A stretch of DNA of 60,000 bases, from contig NC_079880.1 of assembly GCF_029227915.1 (NCBI RefSeq), positions 22,756,501 through 22,816,500 on the forward strand. Reading direction: 5' to 3'. A program made the position numbers and the translations under genes. The notes beneath the pieces were generated by a model. It was not told the DNA's origin, searched no databases, and saw only the letters and a list, made by a program, of their open reading frames with translations. Position 1 is the first letter of the stretch, and every line of letters starts with the position of its first letter. Positions 25,301 to 34,639 of this stretch are shown in pieces. Source of the stretch: Hydractinia symbiolongicarpus (lineage: Eukaryota; Cnidaria; Hydrozoa; Anthoathecata; Hydractiniidae).

Positions 25301-27245
25301 AATTGCCCGAAAATCCGTTTTTTTCCGATTTTCGGGTGAAATCCGACAAAATCGGGAATAGGATTAGTCACGTGTTCAAATTATTCAAAATGGTTGTTCT
25401 TGATGAAACAAAGTTGTGTTCGAAGTTTCAAGTTCTAAGGATAATCCTAACAGGAGTTATTATATTTTCCCCATTATAAGGATTTCATAGAGATTTTTAG
25501 GTGTACTCATTGCATCATTTTGGTTTGATGCAGTCGGTGTAACAATACTATTGTGAACTGGACTAAAATGTGCCATTTGGTATTTAAATAAAACTCCTTG
25601 AATTTCGTGTTTCACCAAAATATATTCCCGCTCTGAAAGCTTTCGCAAATCAGCCGCCAGTGACTTCACATACAAATCGATTGCATCCATCTCTTTTTCG
25701 GTGGAATCAGCCTTAATTGATTTACCCAAATCACGAATTAAATTGAGTTCCATGTCATCGAGGTATTCGTTTTTGTTTGTTCTTCTTCGTTTTGCAGCGT
25801 CCTTGTCATCTTTCGATTGTCCGTTTGCAGGTCGACCTCTTTTTTTTAGAGTCCGCTGTTGTTGCTGTGGCACAGGTGAGGTTAAGGAACTTGTCCTACT
25901 GAAGGTTTCAGATGCCCCATCGTCGTTATCGTCCTCATTTTCGGTGAGATCAACGGGCAACTCCGTGTCTTCATCTCCCTCTTCATCAGAACTATAGTCC
26001 GTATGAATGTTGCTTCTACCCTCACGGACGTATATGAAGTTATCTAGCCAGGAAAGATATTTGTACAACTCCAAAGCCTTTTCAGCTTTTTCACTCTCTT
26101 TGATGGATGTGCCAGATTTTTTTGACTTCTTAAAATCATTCTTCTTTTTATTATACCTTTTTCGAAGCTTCTCAAAGGAGGTCTTGGCAGCATTCCCTAG
26201 AAGTAAAAACAATCTTTCGTAAATTTCCAGTATGCGTTTTTAACAAGAATACTTTAAAGCTGGTATGACTTGAAAAAACAGATAATACACATTGCCAATT
26301 TGCACTTACCATTTTCAAGGAATTCGAGAGAATTAGCCACTTCTTCCCACGCATTTTTTACACAGTTTTTTTCTTTGTACCCCCTATCCGTTTTGTCAAA
26401 AAGACGGGGATAATCTTTCACCCTGAATGCTAACTTTTCTTCTTCTTCAAACGAAAGTTTTTTTATTTTGTCAGCCATTTTAGTTTTAAAATGACCTTTT
26501 ACAACGAAGCATACTACTATTTGTAAAAAAATAAATCGCTTTGAGCACGATTTATGTCGGCTTCCTTTGAAGATCGCTGAAAGTGAGCTTATCTCACTGT
26601 TAGCCGAAAAAAAAATATCAAAAAATTTTGATTTCAAAAAATCGGCTAACGATGAGCTAACGAAGAGTTTAGTGAAGAGCTAAGCAGGTACTTTTACGTT
26701 CACACTATGGGCTAAGGTCTTAGCGCATCATGCGCACTATGGTTAGCTCATCGTTGGCCCATAGTGAGAACCAAGCTTTACAAAACCTTGGAACTTATTC
26801 ACCAAAAAAGTCTTTATACCGGAAGTTTCCTGTAATTTCTTAAAAAAAAAATTCTCGTCGTTAATTGGTTTCTCTTCCTTCTATTGTATCATCTATAAGC
26901 TATTACATAATAGGGTTGATCCGTTTGCCAGTAGGGATTTATTAAGGGGTTTATTAAAAGTGCTTCTATTAAACGCCCCTCTCGAAGGGGGGGCGTTTAA
27001 TAGAGGGGGCGTTTATAAAATATTTCGGATTGTAGGGAGGCGTTTATTAGAGGGGGCGTTTAAAAGATGGGGAGGGGGCTTTTATTTTGAGATTTACGGT
27101 ATTTGTCTGACTTATTTTTTAGGATAAAAAGTTGCAAGCACATCCATGTATGGAAGTCTATCAAGACAGTAAAATGTATTTTGTTTCTCCCCTGGAAGAA
27201 AGTGACAAATTTTACGTGGACGAATATAAATCCTCATCGTTGTAA
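10352..27245 (+). CDS. TEX264: TEX264-like ER-phagy receptor, three exons
   Basis: TEX264 is a single-pass ER membrane protein with a GyrI-like cytosolic domain that works in ER-phagy in vertebrates. Exons are 10352-10597, 18137-18352 and 27123-27245, all phase 0 with GT-AG junctions (GTGAGT and GTAAGT donors), giving 194 residues. Residues 5-25 are the hydrophobic anchor followed by [10 protein letters not shown], as in the family. [10 protein letters not shown] ends exon 1, RSAIGIFIS and [12 protein letters not shown] lie in exon 2, and [15 protein letters not shown] lies in exon 3. I chose the ATG at 10352 because it places the anchor at the N terminus as in homologues. The reading frame stops soon after the GyrI-like domain. 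The acidic tail carrying the LC3-interacting motif of vertebrate TEX264 is not encoded here unless a further exon is spliced from the GT at 27242. Confidence 0.85.
11580..12060. repeat. Worn relative of the 33-44 kb Helitron-like units
   Basis: AGGGTGTAAAATCTA near 11635 and CTGTGGAAAAATCCACTTA near 11840 match motifs of the units at 33064-40361, including the small GTGGA-TCCAC hairpin. Divergence is high and ends are not definable. Confidence 0.4.
12230..12400 (+). repeat. Pyrimidine-rich imperfect tandem repeat
   Basis: CTTTCCTTTCTCTCTCTTTTTT and close variants recur about three times on the plus strand, separated by AACTT(T/C)TT-like spacers. It is low-complexity DNA; its open frames on both strands are not genes. 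Confidence 0.55.
12776..13891 (-). pseudogene. Tyrosine recombinase relic (DIRS/Crypton-like), split
   Basis: Two minus-strand pieces resemble the C-terminal catalytic part of phage-integrase-type tyrosine recombinases found in DIRS and Crypton elements. The upstream piece (about 13690-13860) has [14 protein letters not shown] and [15 protein letters not shown]. The downstream piece (about 12776-12960) has [16 protein letters not shown] and [16 protein letters not shown]. The catalytic HxFR arginine reads Q, while the candidate nucleophilic tyrosine is kept. About 0.7 kb interrupts the pieces. It begins GTCACCCA near 12970 and ends TGGGTGAC near 13678, so a small TIR element may have inserted. 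No complete element is recognisable around it. Confidence 0.55.
14880..15480. repeat. Diverged copy of the Helitron-like unit
   Basis: GATGTCAGCAGGACCTGTGC, CCTTGAAATGCTGACTAAGA, and a later block resembling CGTTTCCAAGTTATTTGGCC match, in the same order and orientation, the units at 33064-40361. This is an old copy within TEX264 intron 1. Confidence 0.5.
17683..17894. repeat. Possible ~210-bp MITE with TCAGCCCT ends
   Basis: The stretch begins TCAGCCCTGTTTGCCAGGCTG and ends CAGCCTGTTTTAAAGGGCTGA. Inside, CTTTGCTG(A/G)GA blocks recur. It is more GC-rich than its surroundings. The target duplication is unclear, so the ends are tentative. Confidence 0.35.
20845..21233 (+). pseudogene. C-terminal fragment of a REL-type LINE polyprotein
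   Basis: The frame, about 130 residues, begins around [10 protein letters not shown], has [16 protein letters not shown] in the middle and ends near [18 protein letters not shown]. It is collinear with the region just after the endonuclease motif of the LINE at 40514-44447 but clearly diverged, so it is another family member. The reverse transcriptase and zinc finger are absent. It lies in the hAT-like element and is open to its natural stop. Confidence 0.7.
21951..22059 (+). repeat. (ATCT)/(ATCC)n microsatellite
   Basis: A few ATCT units lead into about 25 uninterrupted ATCC/CATC units. The histidine-proline-serine-isoleucine open frames across it are a by-product of the repeat. Confidence 0.97.
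23563..23862 (-). pseudogene. Pogo/Tigger-type DNA-binding N-terminus (fragment)
   Basis: The 99-residue frame has a helix-turn-helix region with [24 protein letters not shown] and [12 protein letters not shown], then [21 protein letters not shown]. This is the Brinker/CENP-B-like N-terminal domain that pogo-type transposases use to bind their ends. It stops at RVSR, before any CENP-B second domain or DDE catalytic region, and no continuation is seen downstream. It is probably a truncated transposase, or less likely a small domesticated DNA-binding protein. Confidence 0.6.
24042..24314 (+). CDS. HIRAN-like domain exon of a transposon-associated gene
   Basis: An acceptor CTTCTTCACAG is followed by a 90-codon open frame to a stop. 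Key text is [29 protein letters not shown] and [17 protein letters not shown]. This pattern resembles HIRAN-type modules seen in many cnidarian and mollusc transposon-linked proteins. No upstream exon is recognised in the window. It sits between the pogo-type fragment and the Harbinger element, so it is likely a terminal exon of a mobile-element gene. The family call is from memory and moderate. Confidence 0.4.
   Translation, partial: GRSLIRGHHVYKANWTPVLNEKLIAKPDSRDEALENAKFAIGIFKEKDGETELVGHASIELSSLLHHFLNADPNNFINVTVMSKWFGRSW
24551..25020 (+). pseudogene. Harbinger transposase, N-terminal remnant
   Basis: Exon 1 starts at ATG 24551 with a basic segment ([20 protein letters not shown]) and ends at 24753 in REYFFR. 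After a 78-bp GT-AG intron, exon 2 resumes at 24832 with [18 protein letters not shown] and [10 protein letters not shown]. Family resemblance then stops near 24965 and the frame ends at 25020. The DDE catalytic core of these nucleases is missing; 25000-25460 is unrelated AT-rich DNA. Confidence 0.75.
25460..26478 (-). CDS. Harbinger MADF-BESS DNA-binding protein, intact
   Basis: Exon 1 is 26310-26478 (start ATG at 26478) and exon 2 is 25460-26196, with GTAAGT and TTCTAG junctions; the join is in frame and gives 301 residues. Residues about 10-95 form a MADF (Myb/SANT-like) domain with [24 protein letters not shown] and a basic stretch, and an acidic serine-rich linker follows. The segment [17 protein letters not shown] with [12 protein letters not shown] looks like a BESS interaction motif. 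In autonomous Harbingers the partner protein helps bring the transposase to the nucleus and DNA. Here it is open and well spliced although the transposase gene is gutted. Confidence 0.85.
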
Positions 27246-29800
27246 TACGAACTATTGGAAAAGAAGGTGCCGGCAGAGTCTAGTGTTGTATTAAGAGAAC
27301 AATATAGTATTTATTTTTGTTTTGAATTTTTAGATTTTGATTTTTCTTTTTTTATGTTGTTGTGGTGGACAGCTAACTCTCCTTAAGATTAAAGCTGCAA
27401 ACCTAATGCTTCAAAAATACAACTCTTCGTGTATATCAAAAATGTCAGGTTACGAGACTGCGATGAGACGACAAAAGGCCCGTGACAAACGTAAACTATT
27501 TTAGAAAGTACATACAGTACATAGTAGTGACTTTACCAAAGGTCAAATCTGTGGTGGACGTGTAAATAGAACCTAATTTCATCTTCTTCTGATTTGGGTT
27601 AACTTTATTTTTTCCTTTGTTATTGATTCGAATTTTTCGTTTTCACAAACTTCTTGAAAATTATAAAAAACCTTTTGAGACATTGCGGGGCAACAATTTC
27701 GTTAAAAACATTAAGTCTGTCTGATTCTTTCCAGAAAGTACACTACACGTAGTAAATGCTATTTCTTAGGATGTGAATAACGCAGACAAATTTTTTCATC
27801 TTTGTTGCAGCATTATCTCGCATCTTTTCACTAAGGTGATTATTTTGCATTTTGTCGATAAATGTATCATTTCCTTTCCACTTTCTACCAGTAGACTTCC
27901 ACCGAACCGTATAAAAAAGAGATAAGCGAGTCAACAAATCTAATTTATTTAACGAAAGCTTCCGACCGTAACTTCGGCCATCTTCAGTCATAATACGAGG
28001 TTGTTAACATTTAACGCGTAATTTATAGAAAATGTAACGTAAAATGACTTCCTACTATGGACAAGTCATTACACTTCAGCATACGCACGAATGCTGTATT
28101 CCTAGAAGAGTGATTAAAGAAAATTATCAAATAAGTACAATGGAGGTGATGATATATTCCTATTGAGAGCTAGTGTATAAATCATGAGACTCTTGTTAAT
28201 TTTCTAAAGAAAATTGTTTTGTGCTGATGTTATGACAATGAAGTCGTTTAAACGACGCCATACCACAAGAGAATAGATGACCTTTGACAGCCGTAGACTG
28301 AGTGCTGTTGACACGTTTACCCGTAACAATTTTAACTAAAAGCCTTAAACCTATCCTTTTGAATTTGTCAAACACTTTTTCTTTATACACAACAACATAA
28401 TTATCAAACGTAACATGTTTCCATCACATAACCAAATAAATGCTTCTTCGTCACTATCTCCAGCAGAGCGCAAGAAAACTTGCACGACTTTAGACTGGAT
28501 GCCTGCAGCAGACTTGTGGTGTGATTATTTGATTGATTCATTTTTCATAATTTTATATTTTTCACTGTCCTATTATATTTTTTTTCACACAAGCGTAGCA
28601 AGTTACCCTGAAGAAACAACTCACAATAATTTCTTCCGCAATTAATTTGTTTCCTCATGTTATTGTTTTCAATGCTTTATTTATATCAAATTTACTAGAT
28701 TAATTTAGATAACTTGTTAGGATAAAACTGGATAAAAGTACCAATGGAGATATGTATTCATAGAAATGTTACGTTAATCTGATGCAATGCACGTTAATCT
28801 AATGCAATCGATACATCGAAATAAATACATTTATGTCAACTTAGGTATCTATTTTCAGGACCCGTTACCCTCTTAAGAGTGCTGTATCAGTATCCGTAGA
28901 AACACTACGCGATTTCTTGAACTATAACCACACTAATTTGAACCAATCTCTTACCAGGTGTAGGGATTAGGGATTTTAATGTTCTGTTTTGTAGCTTTTC
29001 TCTATCAAATTTAGTCGGTCCTTTTTTGACAGGTATGTTTTGCTGCATTCTTCTTTTTCAGATTTTTTCTCCATAAGATTTTTTTTTTTTTTTTTAATTC
29101 ACATCTGCTCTTGAGCAAAATTTTAAAGTACTCTCTGAATTTTCACAACGCGAACAAAAACAACAAAATCGAAATAGACAGTCTTGTTGACATCAGCAAC
29201 ATTGTATCCAACAGTATGCACAAAGTTCACCGAGTACAGTCTAAGACATTCGTGAAATCGAACAAGCTAAGATTAATTCTAGGGGGAAAGAATCATTTTT
29301 TGTAAATATTTATTGTACATTTCTAGAGTAAAAAAATTCACTCCTGGCGTGCAATTGGAGGAAAGCCCAAAGCTTTCTCTCCAACTTCATGTAGAAATTT
29401 AATTTTTTTTCTCTGTGTCTTTGTTGAAAAACGCTTTTCAGAACAAAATTACAAGGTCACTTTTTCATTAATCATAGGTCGATGGCCATTTCAAGTATTT
29501 TGCCAGTTTTATTATTTTCATTACGTTTCGTTTTATAAATTTTTTTTATTACTATTTTTTATGCTACCTTAGGTTAGCCTTTTGAATGAAATTTTTTTTT
29601 ATAGCATCAAATAGATCGATGGCTAATTTAAACGTTTTTGATGTTGATGCCTTTTTTTAATAATTTTTGTATTATATACTATTTTTATGCAAGCTTAGAA
29701 TGACCTAAAAAATTTGTTTTTGTGGATCAGAACTTTTTATTTTTGTGAAACCGAGTTCACGCTCAGCATAATCTAAATACTTTTATATTTATTTTTATAC
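27246..29800. other. Region after TEX264 exon 3 without recognised genes
   Basis: AT-rich DNA with short open frames on both strands, the longest near 27743-27991 minus and 28415-28645 plus, none with a recognisable domain. A small direct repeat, CACGTTAATCTAATGCAATC-like, occurs near 28780-28810. Any further TEX264 exon would have to be here or beyond, but none could be identified. Confidence 0.5.
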
Positions 29801-29956
29801 TGTTTCGATTGTAACGATTTTTTCGTTAGTGTTACGATTTGTTTCGATTGTAACGATTTTTTCGTTAGTGTTACGATTTGTTTCGATTGTTACGATTTTT
29901 TCGTTAGTGTTACGATTTGTTTCGATTGTTACGATTTTTTCGTTACTGTTACGATT
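29801..29956 (+). repeat. 39-bp minisatellite, four copies
   Basis: The unit starts TGTTTCGATTGTAACG and ends GTGTTACGATT. It repeats four times head to tail with three or four substitutions in total (GTAACG to GTTACG in copies 3 and 4). It produces an artificial repeated open frame. Confidence 0.92.
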
Positions 29957-30900
29957 ACGAAATATTGTAACAGTTTTACGGTTAATTTCAACTGATGTGT
30001 TTTGCTTTAGATGTATGTATATTTTTAATTGGTTCGTTTCTCGTTATATCCAAGAACAAAATATTTATGCTGACATCAACTTAATTTATCATCGTATTCT
30101 TGTATTTTTTAAGAAAACAGAAAGTCAGAATTCTAATTTCGCGAGTTTTCTATTTAATTCAAGTTATGTAAAATTTCGCATTTTCAACATGACCTTGGAA
30201 CATGGAAATTGGAAAATTAGCTTTAAATTTGTCAACTGCGTTTTTCTTCTCAAGTAGACCGAATGTTTGCTTTCATTTTTATAACAACTTCTATTTTTAT
30301 AATAAAAATGATAATACCAATTTCTTTATTTTCTACTGTGATAAACGTTTCGCAAACAAAAAAGGCAATTTCACCAGACAGTATAATTGGGCAAGTTTCT
30401 CTGTGCACAAAAGTTTTGAGATCGGATGTAATAAAAGTGGATGTTCCTTAAAGAAATATGTATGGTTCACCTGTCTTTTACATTTTAGCCTAGTTAATAA
30501 GTCTATTGAAGAAGAAGTTTGAGGAAAAGGAAGCGAAACTGGCTATTAAGAACGTAAAGTCACAACTTCGTTCACATGGCCTGTTGTATCGTTGTTCCCA
30601 ATGTTCAGGATGAATTCACTTCCTAAAATCTTGAAAAAACCTGGAATTTTGGTTGAAAATGAAAAATTTGGTTCCCTGTACCAAATTCTCTTAAAACCTC
30701 TTAAAAGTATTAAAGTTTAAAGCGGTGGGTCACCCTTATAATAGAACCAGTTCTCGGGGTTCCAGTTCCAGGTAGTAAAAATAAATTAAATTTTGGTGCT
30801 CCCTGTAAAAGTTACTGATCGCTGTCAACAAAGTTTAAAAAACAGGCTTCTAGACGTTTTGCAATCGTCTAAAATACACGATTTTATTTTGTAGTTAATT

Positions 30901-31165
30901 GAGCGTAGATGGTGTATGGTAGCGCAATTGACTTGTAATCATAAGGTTTCAGGTTCGAGTCCCCACTCCGGTGCCCCGTAAATGCAGTGTTGTCAGCCCA
31001 TTTGGTGCCATCTACTGACCGCTAACCGGTTTGTGTGGCAGGCAAGCAAGTTGGAGCAATGCTATACGCATCTCTAGCGGTAATGTAACGGGGAGGAAGA
31101 GCCAACCGGTAGAATGGAATCGCCAAGGAAGTTAAAACTTCCCGTTACTTACTTACGTACTTAAT
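30901..31165 (+). repeat. tRNA-derived SINE
   Basis: The 5' part reads like a tRNA: an A-box-like TGGTGTATGGTAGCGC, an anticodon-loop-like ACTTGTAATC and a B box GGTTCGAGTCC, ending near CCGGTGCC at about 30975. A non-tRNA body follows and the element ends with TTAC repeats (TTACTTACTTACG). This is the usual SINE architecture. The tRNA part could weakly suggest a Thr origin, but the missing aminoacyl-stem pairing argues against a functional tRNA gene. Confidence 0.7.
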
Positions 31166-31428
31166 GTCTAGATCTATAGTTATAATGGTTGCATAATTTT
31201 ATGTAACTCATTTTTGTAAGAAGGAAAAAGAAAAAAAGCTTTCTCATATTGCCAGAAGAAAGTTTTTAAAATAAACTGAAGCGTACAAGTGTAGTCTCTA
31301 AACATACATGTTAATTAAATGTACGAGATTGTTTTAAATGTACGCTGTCATGAGAATAAACAAATGTTGTGTCAGCTAAGATGTCTATTTTCAGGACTCA
31401 TCGCCCTTTTGCGGGTCTTGTGTGTGTA

Positions 31429-32142
31429 TCAAAATACGAATGGGATCAATCTTTTCCGTTTCGGATAACTCTCATTTTGAAAGTCATTTAAATATGCTTC
31501 GTGTTTTCTATTTGAATATACCACCAAAGTCACAATCGTGCACAGGAGAAACAACAACGACCACAGTGTCCACGCCACCATAAAAAATCCGAGCCATGTT
31601 AAAATCTCACAGAAATAATGAGGACATAGAATATATTCGAATAATCCGCCGTGGGGAACGACACGGCCTGTTTTAATAGAAATCATTCTCGAATCTTCAT
31701 AATTTTTTGTTCGAAAACAACGCAACTTGTAATGATGAAAACAGTTTCCGATTTCCCCGATTATGTATAAAGTTATCCCAATAACAATGAGCGGTAGATA
31801 AGTCGGGTTATAAGCGTAAAGCTCGATAGCCCAAGAATTAAATAGTGCAAGACACCAGTAGTAAATGACACCACCAAGTGTTTCAATCCAGGACATTTTT
31901 CTTTTATAAATATGCACGAAAAATACTTCAATGCCACGACGCAAAAAATGAAAACACCACGCTGTGAGAAGAATATATCGAATCGCATTTGGGGATATTT
32001 TTTTTCCATTGCCCTCTAACATATTTCCAACCAATGGAAAAAGTCCTTCTGCAGGCAATTTGACGATAAAAATAACGACAAATACAACTAGGCATCCAAT
32101 ATAGCTTATCGTGTTTGCGAAAACGGCGTTGCAACCATCCAT
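31429..32142 (-). CDS. Steroid 5-alpha-reductase / enoyl-CoA reductase family membrane enzyme
   Basis: A single uninterrupted 237-residue frame, starting at MDGCNAVF (an upstream in-frame ATG would add 13 residues). It is a multi-pass membrane protein with about five or six hydrophobic spans. The C-terminal family domain is clear: YIIGEIGNCFHHYKLR, VPHGGLFEYILCPHYF, EILTWLGF, and the terminal RKHEAYLNDF...IPFVF. The PHGGLFE/CPHYF block forms the NADPH site of this family. Details such as FLRRGIEVFFVH and the KHxxYL tail are close to trans-2-enoyl-CoA reductases (TECR), but the protein lacks their N-terminal extension. The substrate is therefore uncertain (very-long-chain enoyl-CoA or a 3-oxo-steroid/polyprenal). 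Absence of introns is unusual for the family in animals and may point to a retrocopy. Confidence 0.8.
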   Translation of the reverse strand: MDGCNAVFANTISYIGCLVVFVVIFIVKLPAEGLFPLVGNMLEGNGKKISPNAIRYILLTAWCFHFLRRGIEVFFVHIYKRKMSWIETLGGVIYYWCLALFNSWAIELYAYNPTYLPLIVIGITLYIIGEIGNCFHHYKLRCFRTKNYEDSRMISIKTGRVVPHGGLFEYILCPHYFCEILTWLGFFMVAWTLWSLLFLLCTIVTLVVYSNRKHEAYLNDFQNESYPKRKRLIPFVF

Positions 32143-33063
32143 CTTAAAAAGATAAACATCAACATTTATTATCACAAGCAAAGGATATATTTGTCAAGAG
32201 GGTTACCGTGTACTTAAAATGACGGGTGTGTGTCATGAAAATATGTTGATAAAAACAATAAAGGGAAATACCAACCTTAATAAGTTTCAAAATTATTTAA
32301 GGATTGTGGAAATTTCCTTCGAAGGACTTACCTTCTCCGTTGAACTTAATGTCATTTTTGATAATTCTTAGTTAGCAAGCTTGTTTTTAATACTTTTTTT
32401 GCTATGTACACAAGTAAAAAAATTTTATGTCTCATATAACACAAAAAAACAATAACAACAACGCTGCTCTCCTACTCAGGTGCAATGAGAATTCAGCCAA
32501 CTTTCAATAAAAGCAACCCAAAATTGCGGCTGAGGAGCTTTTTTCTGCTTAAGTTAAATTTTATATAAGAATCTTACAGGCTTACTTCGTGCATCAATAG
32601 AAAGGTACACAGGAAAAGTGCGACACAAACTGGCCCTGCGTCCGTAGTCCCTGGATGCAGAAACTGTGGACGCAGGGCCAGTTTATGTTTGTGTTATCAC
32701 TGAAAACGATAGTTAAAAGTACAAGGGTGCCAAAAAATATACACGAAGATAATGCCAGCGAAAGTTGTTCCAAATTTACTAAAAAACAAAACAACGTCAG
32801 ATGACAATGCAAAACGTAAGTCGCGTAAAGCTTTAGTAGCGCGTGTCCGGGGTACTACCCGCTAGAATCCGAGGACCCCTGCCCACTTCTCCCGCATGGT
32901 TGAATTTAATCGAAATTAAACTTAAGTTATATTAAGGTGGTCGTACGAAGAATACCTCTCCCCAGAGCATTTTGTATCTTTTTTGACAATGCCGATACAA
33001 GATGTCCTGGATATGAGGTTGCGTATGAAGCATACTAATTTTGTTAGCATATTAATTAAAAAA
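32143..33063. other. Intergenic DNA upstream of the reductase gene
   Basis: No gene is recognised. The stretch contains the strong hairpin listed at 32624-32694. From 32830 to 32900 a slightly GC-richer patch has no recognised identity. Confidence 0.5.
32624..32694. repeat. Long perfect hairpin
   Basis: AAACTGGCCCTGCGTCC (32627-32643) is the exact inverse of 32668-32684, and ACAC/GTGT extends the arms outward. The stem is 17 bp or more with a 24-nt loop. GC content is far above the flanks. It could be a tiny foldback element. Confidence 0.8.
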
Positions 33064-33651
33064 CTAGTCGATAAATCCCGTGGAGTAATCCACTTAGGCA
33101 GAAGGACAATGGAAAAATAGGTTGTTTTAGTTTTTTGCTGACGTCAGCAGTGCAAATACAAAATAAATATATTTTTTTAGAAATTTGTATACCTGTTGCC
33201 TTCATCGTATATATCTTGAAATGCTGATCAAGAAAATGTATATGATCATGTATCTTTGACAAACGGTTGCAGAGATATCAAGGTTTAAAGGTTTTTTGAT
33301 GACGTCATCAAACCGTCCATTCCGAAACGGATTCGGGGACCCAGGTTTGGAAAACTTACCCAAATTGGTCCCAGGTTGTCCCTAGTTACCCACGCGGTGA
33401 AAAAACATTGACGTCACCACCCCGTTTCCAAGTTATTTGGCCTCAAAGTTTTAAGTGCATTGTAATGGCTTCACTAATCTTAATTAACTTTCCTTTGACG
33501 TCAATACTATTTTATCGGTAAAGTTTGGTAAATTACAGAACAATTTTATAGGCGATGTTTTATAGAATTTGTTAAAGAAAATTTTGAAGAATGTAATCCA
33601 CTTTGCAAAAGTGACAGACACCCACACGGAACTGGCGTATTATTATATAGA
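33064..33651 (-). mobile_element. Helitron-like unit A of a tandem array
   Basis: Read on the minus strand the unit begins TCTATATAATAATACGCC and ends with a GTGGA(N4)TCCAC-type hairpin about 12 nt before CTAG. The outside flanking base is T. TC...hairpin...CTRR inserted between A and T is the Helitron pattern. It has no coding capacity. The body includes GACGTCATCAACCCGTCC-type and CCAAATTGGTCCCAGGT motifs shared with the other units. Confidence 0.65.
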
Positions 33652-34361
33652 CTAGTCGATAAGACCCGTAGAGAAATCCACTGAGGCAGGATAAAAATGA
33701 GAAAGAAGCGCCATTTAAATTTTGATGACGTCAACAACCCATCTACAAAAAAAAATTAGTACCTTGTTTTCATGTTTCCTCCATTGTGTAGAGCTTACAC
33801 TGCTGATTGAGAAAATGTATATGATCGTGTGGTGTTATGAGGCGAGTAATGGAATATAAGGGTTTAAAATTTTGCTGACGTCAGCAATGGCCCGTCAAAA
33901 CCCCCCAAATTTTTCTTATAAATTTGTATACCTGTTGCCTTCATCGTATAGATCTTAAAACGCTGATCAAGAAAATGTATAGGGTCATGTACTTTTGACA
34001 AACGGTTGCAGAGATATCAAGGTTTTTTGATGACGTCATCAACCCGTCCATTCCGAAACGGATTCGGGGATCCAGGTTTGGGAAACTTACCCAAATTGGT
34101 CCCAGGTAGTCCCTAGTTACCCACGCAGGAGGTGACGTCAGTTATTTCCATCCGTTTCCAAGTTATTTAGCCTTAAATTTAAAAGTGCAATGCAATGGCT
34201 TCACTAATCTTAATATACTTTCCTTTGACGTCAATATTGCTCTAACGTCAAAGTTTGATAATTTACAGAACAAATTTATAGGCGATGTTTTATAGACTTT
34301 ATCAAAGAAATTTTATCCACTTTGCATAAGTCACGACAGAAGCTCCGTATTATTATAGAGA
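33652..34361 (-). mobile_element. Helitron-like unit B
   Basis: A second unit of about 710 bp. Its CTAG end (33652-33655) directly abuts the TC start of unit A with no spacer. Body motifs are collinear with unit A. Confidence 0.65.
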
Positions 34362-34639
34362 CTAGTAGATTAGGCCCGTGGAAAAATCCACTTAGGCAGA
34401 AAAACAATTGAAAAGTTCTGTCATTTGAATTTTGATGACATCAGCAAATATTTCAGTATATTGAATATGACTTTTACTAAAAAAAATAATCTGAAAATGC
34501 ATAAAAAGAAAGTATATAAGTCATAATTTAACAAAAAAGTTCTTAAAATCTAACACAAAATATCAAATGTCAAATCGCATGAAATCCTCCCAACAAAACG
34601 TCAGACAAAATATGAAAAACAACGGCGTGCAAGGTGTAA

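Larger units (their letters stand above)
24388..26777. mobile_element. PIF/Harbinger element, 2.39 kb
   Basis: Inverted repeats of about 49 bp start AGCTTGGTTCTCACTATGGG and differ at about one position. The target duplication TTA (24385-24387 and 26778-26780) is the PIF/Harbinger signature. The element has the usual two divergent-strand genes: a DDE transposase remnant on plus and a MADF/Myb-like protein on minus. Subterminal GCTAACGATGAGCTAAC-type repeats recur inside both ends. Confidence 0.93.
19640..27099. mobile_element. Probable 7.5-kb TIR-bounded composite element
   Basis: The left end CCGTAAATCTCCAAATAAAC and right end TTATTTTGAGATTTACGG are inverted relatives, each next to TA (19638-19639 and 27100-27101). 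Just inside both ends are GGGCGTTTA(A/T)-rich short repeats: 19660-19740 on the left and 26940-27080 on the right. The reading is one element with TA duplication that later received hAT-like, pogo-like and Harbinger insertions. Two separate related repeats remain possible. Confidence 0.5.
18353..27122 (+). other. TEX264 intron 2 (8.8 kb), packed with transposons
   Basis: The donor GTAAGT follows exon 2 and the acceptor TTTTTTAG precedes exon 3. From 18353 to about 19640 nothing is recognisable. From 19640 to 27099 it holds the nested elements listed separately. Confidence 0.75.

Noticed and set aside
27743-27991. 82-codon minus frame considered as a gene fragment
   Set aside because: No domain recognised, and no splice sites or repeat context to support it.
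29829-30257. 142-codon open frame with repeated FVSIVTIFSL
   Set aside because: The repeat is the 39-bp minisatellite; downstream residues have no domain or bias.
30901-30975. Functional tRNA gene
   Set aside because: Boxes A and B are present but acceptor-stem pairing is absent and a SINE body follows.
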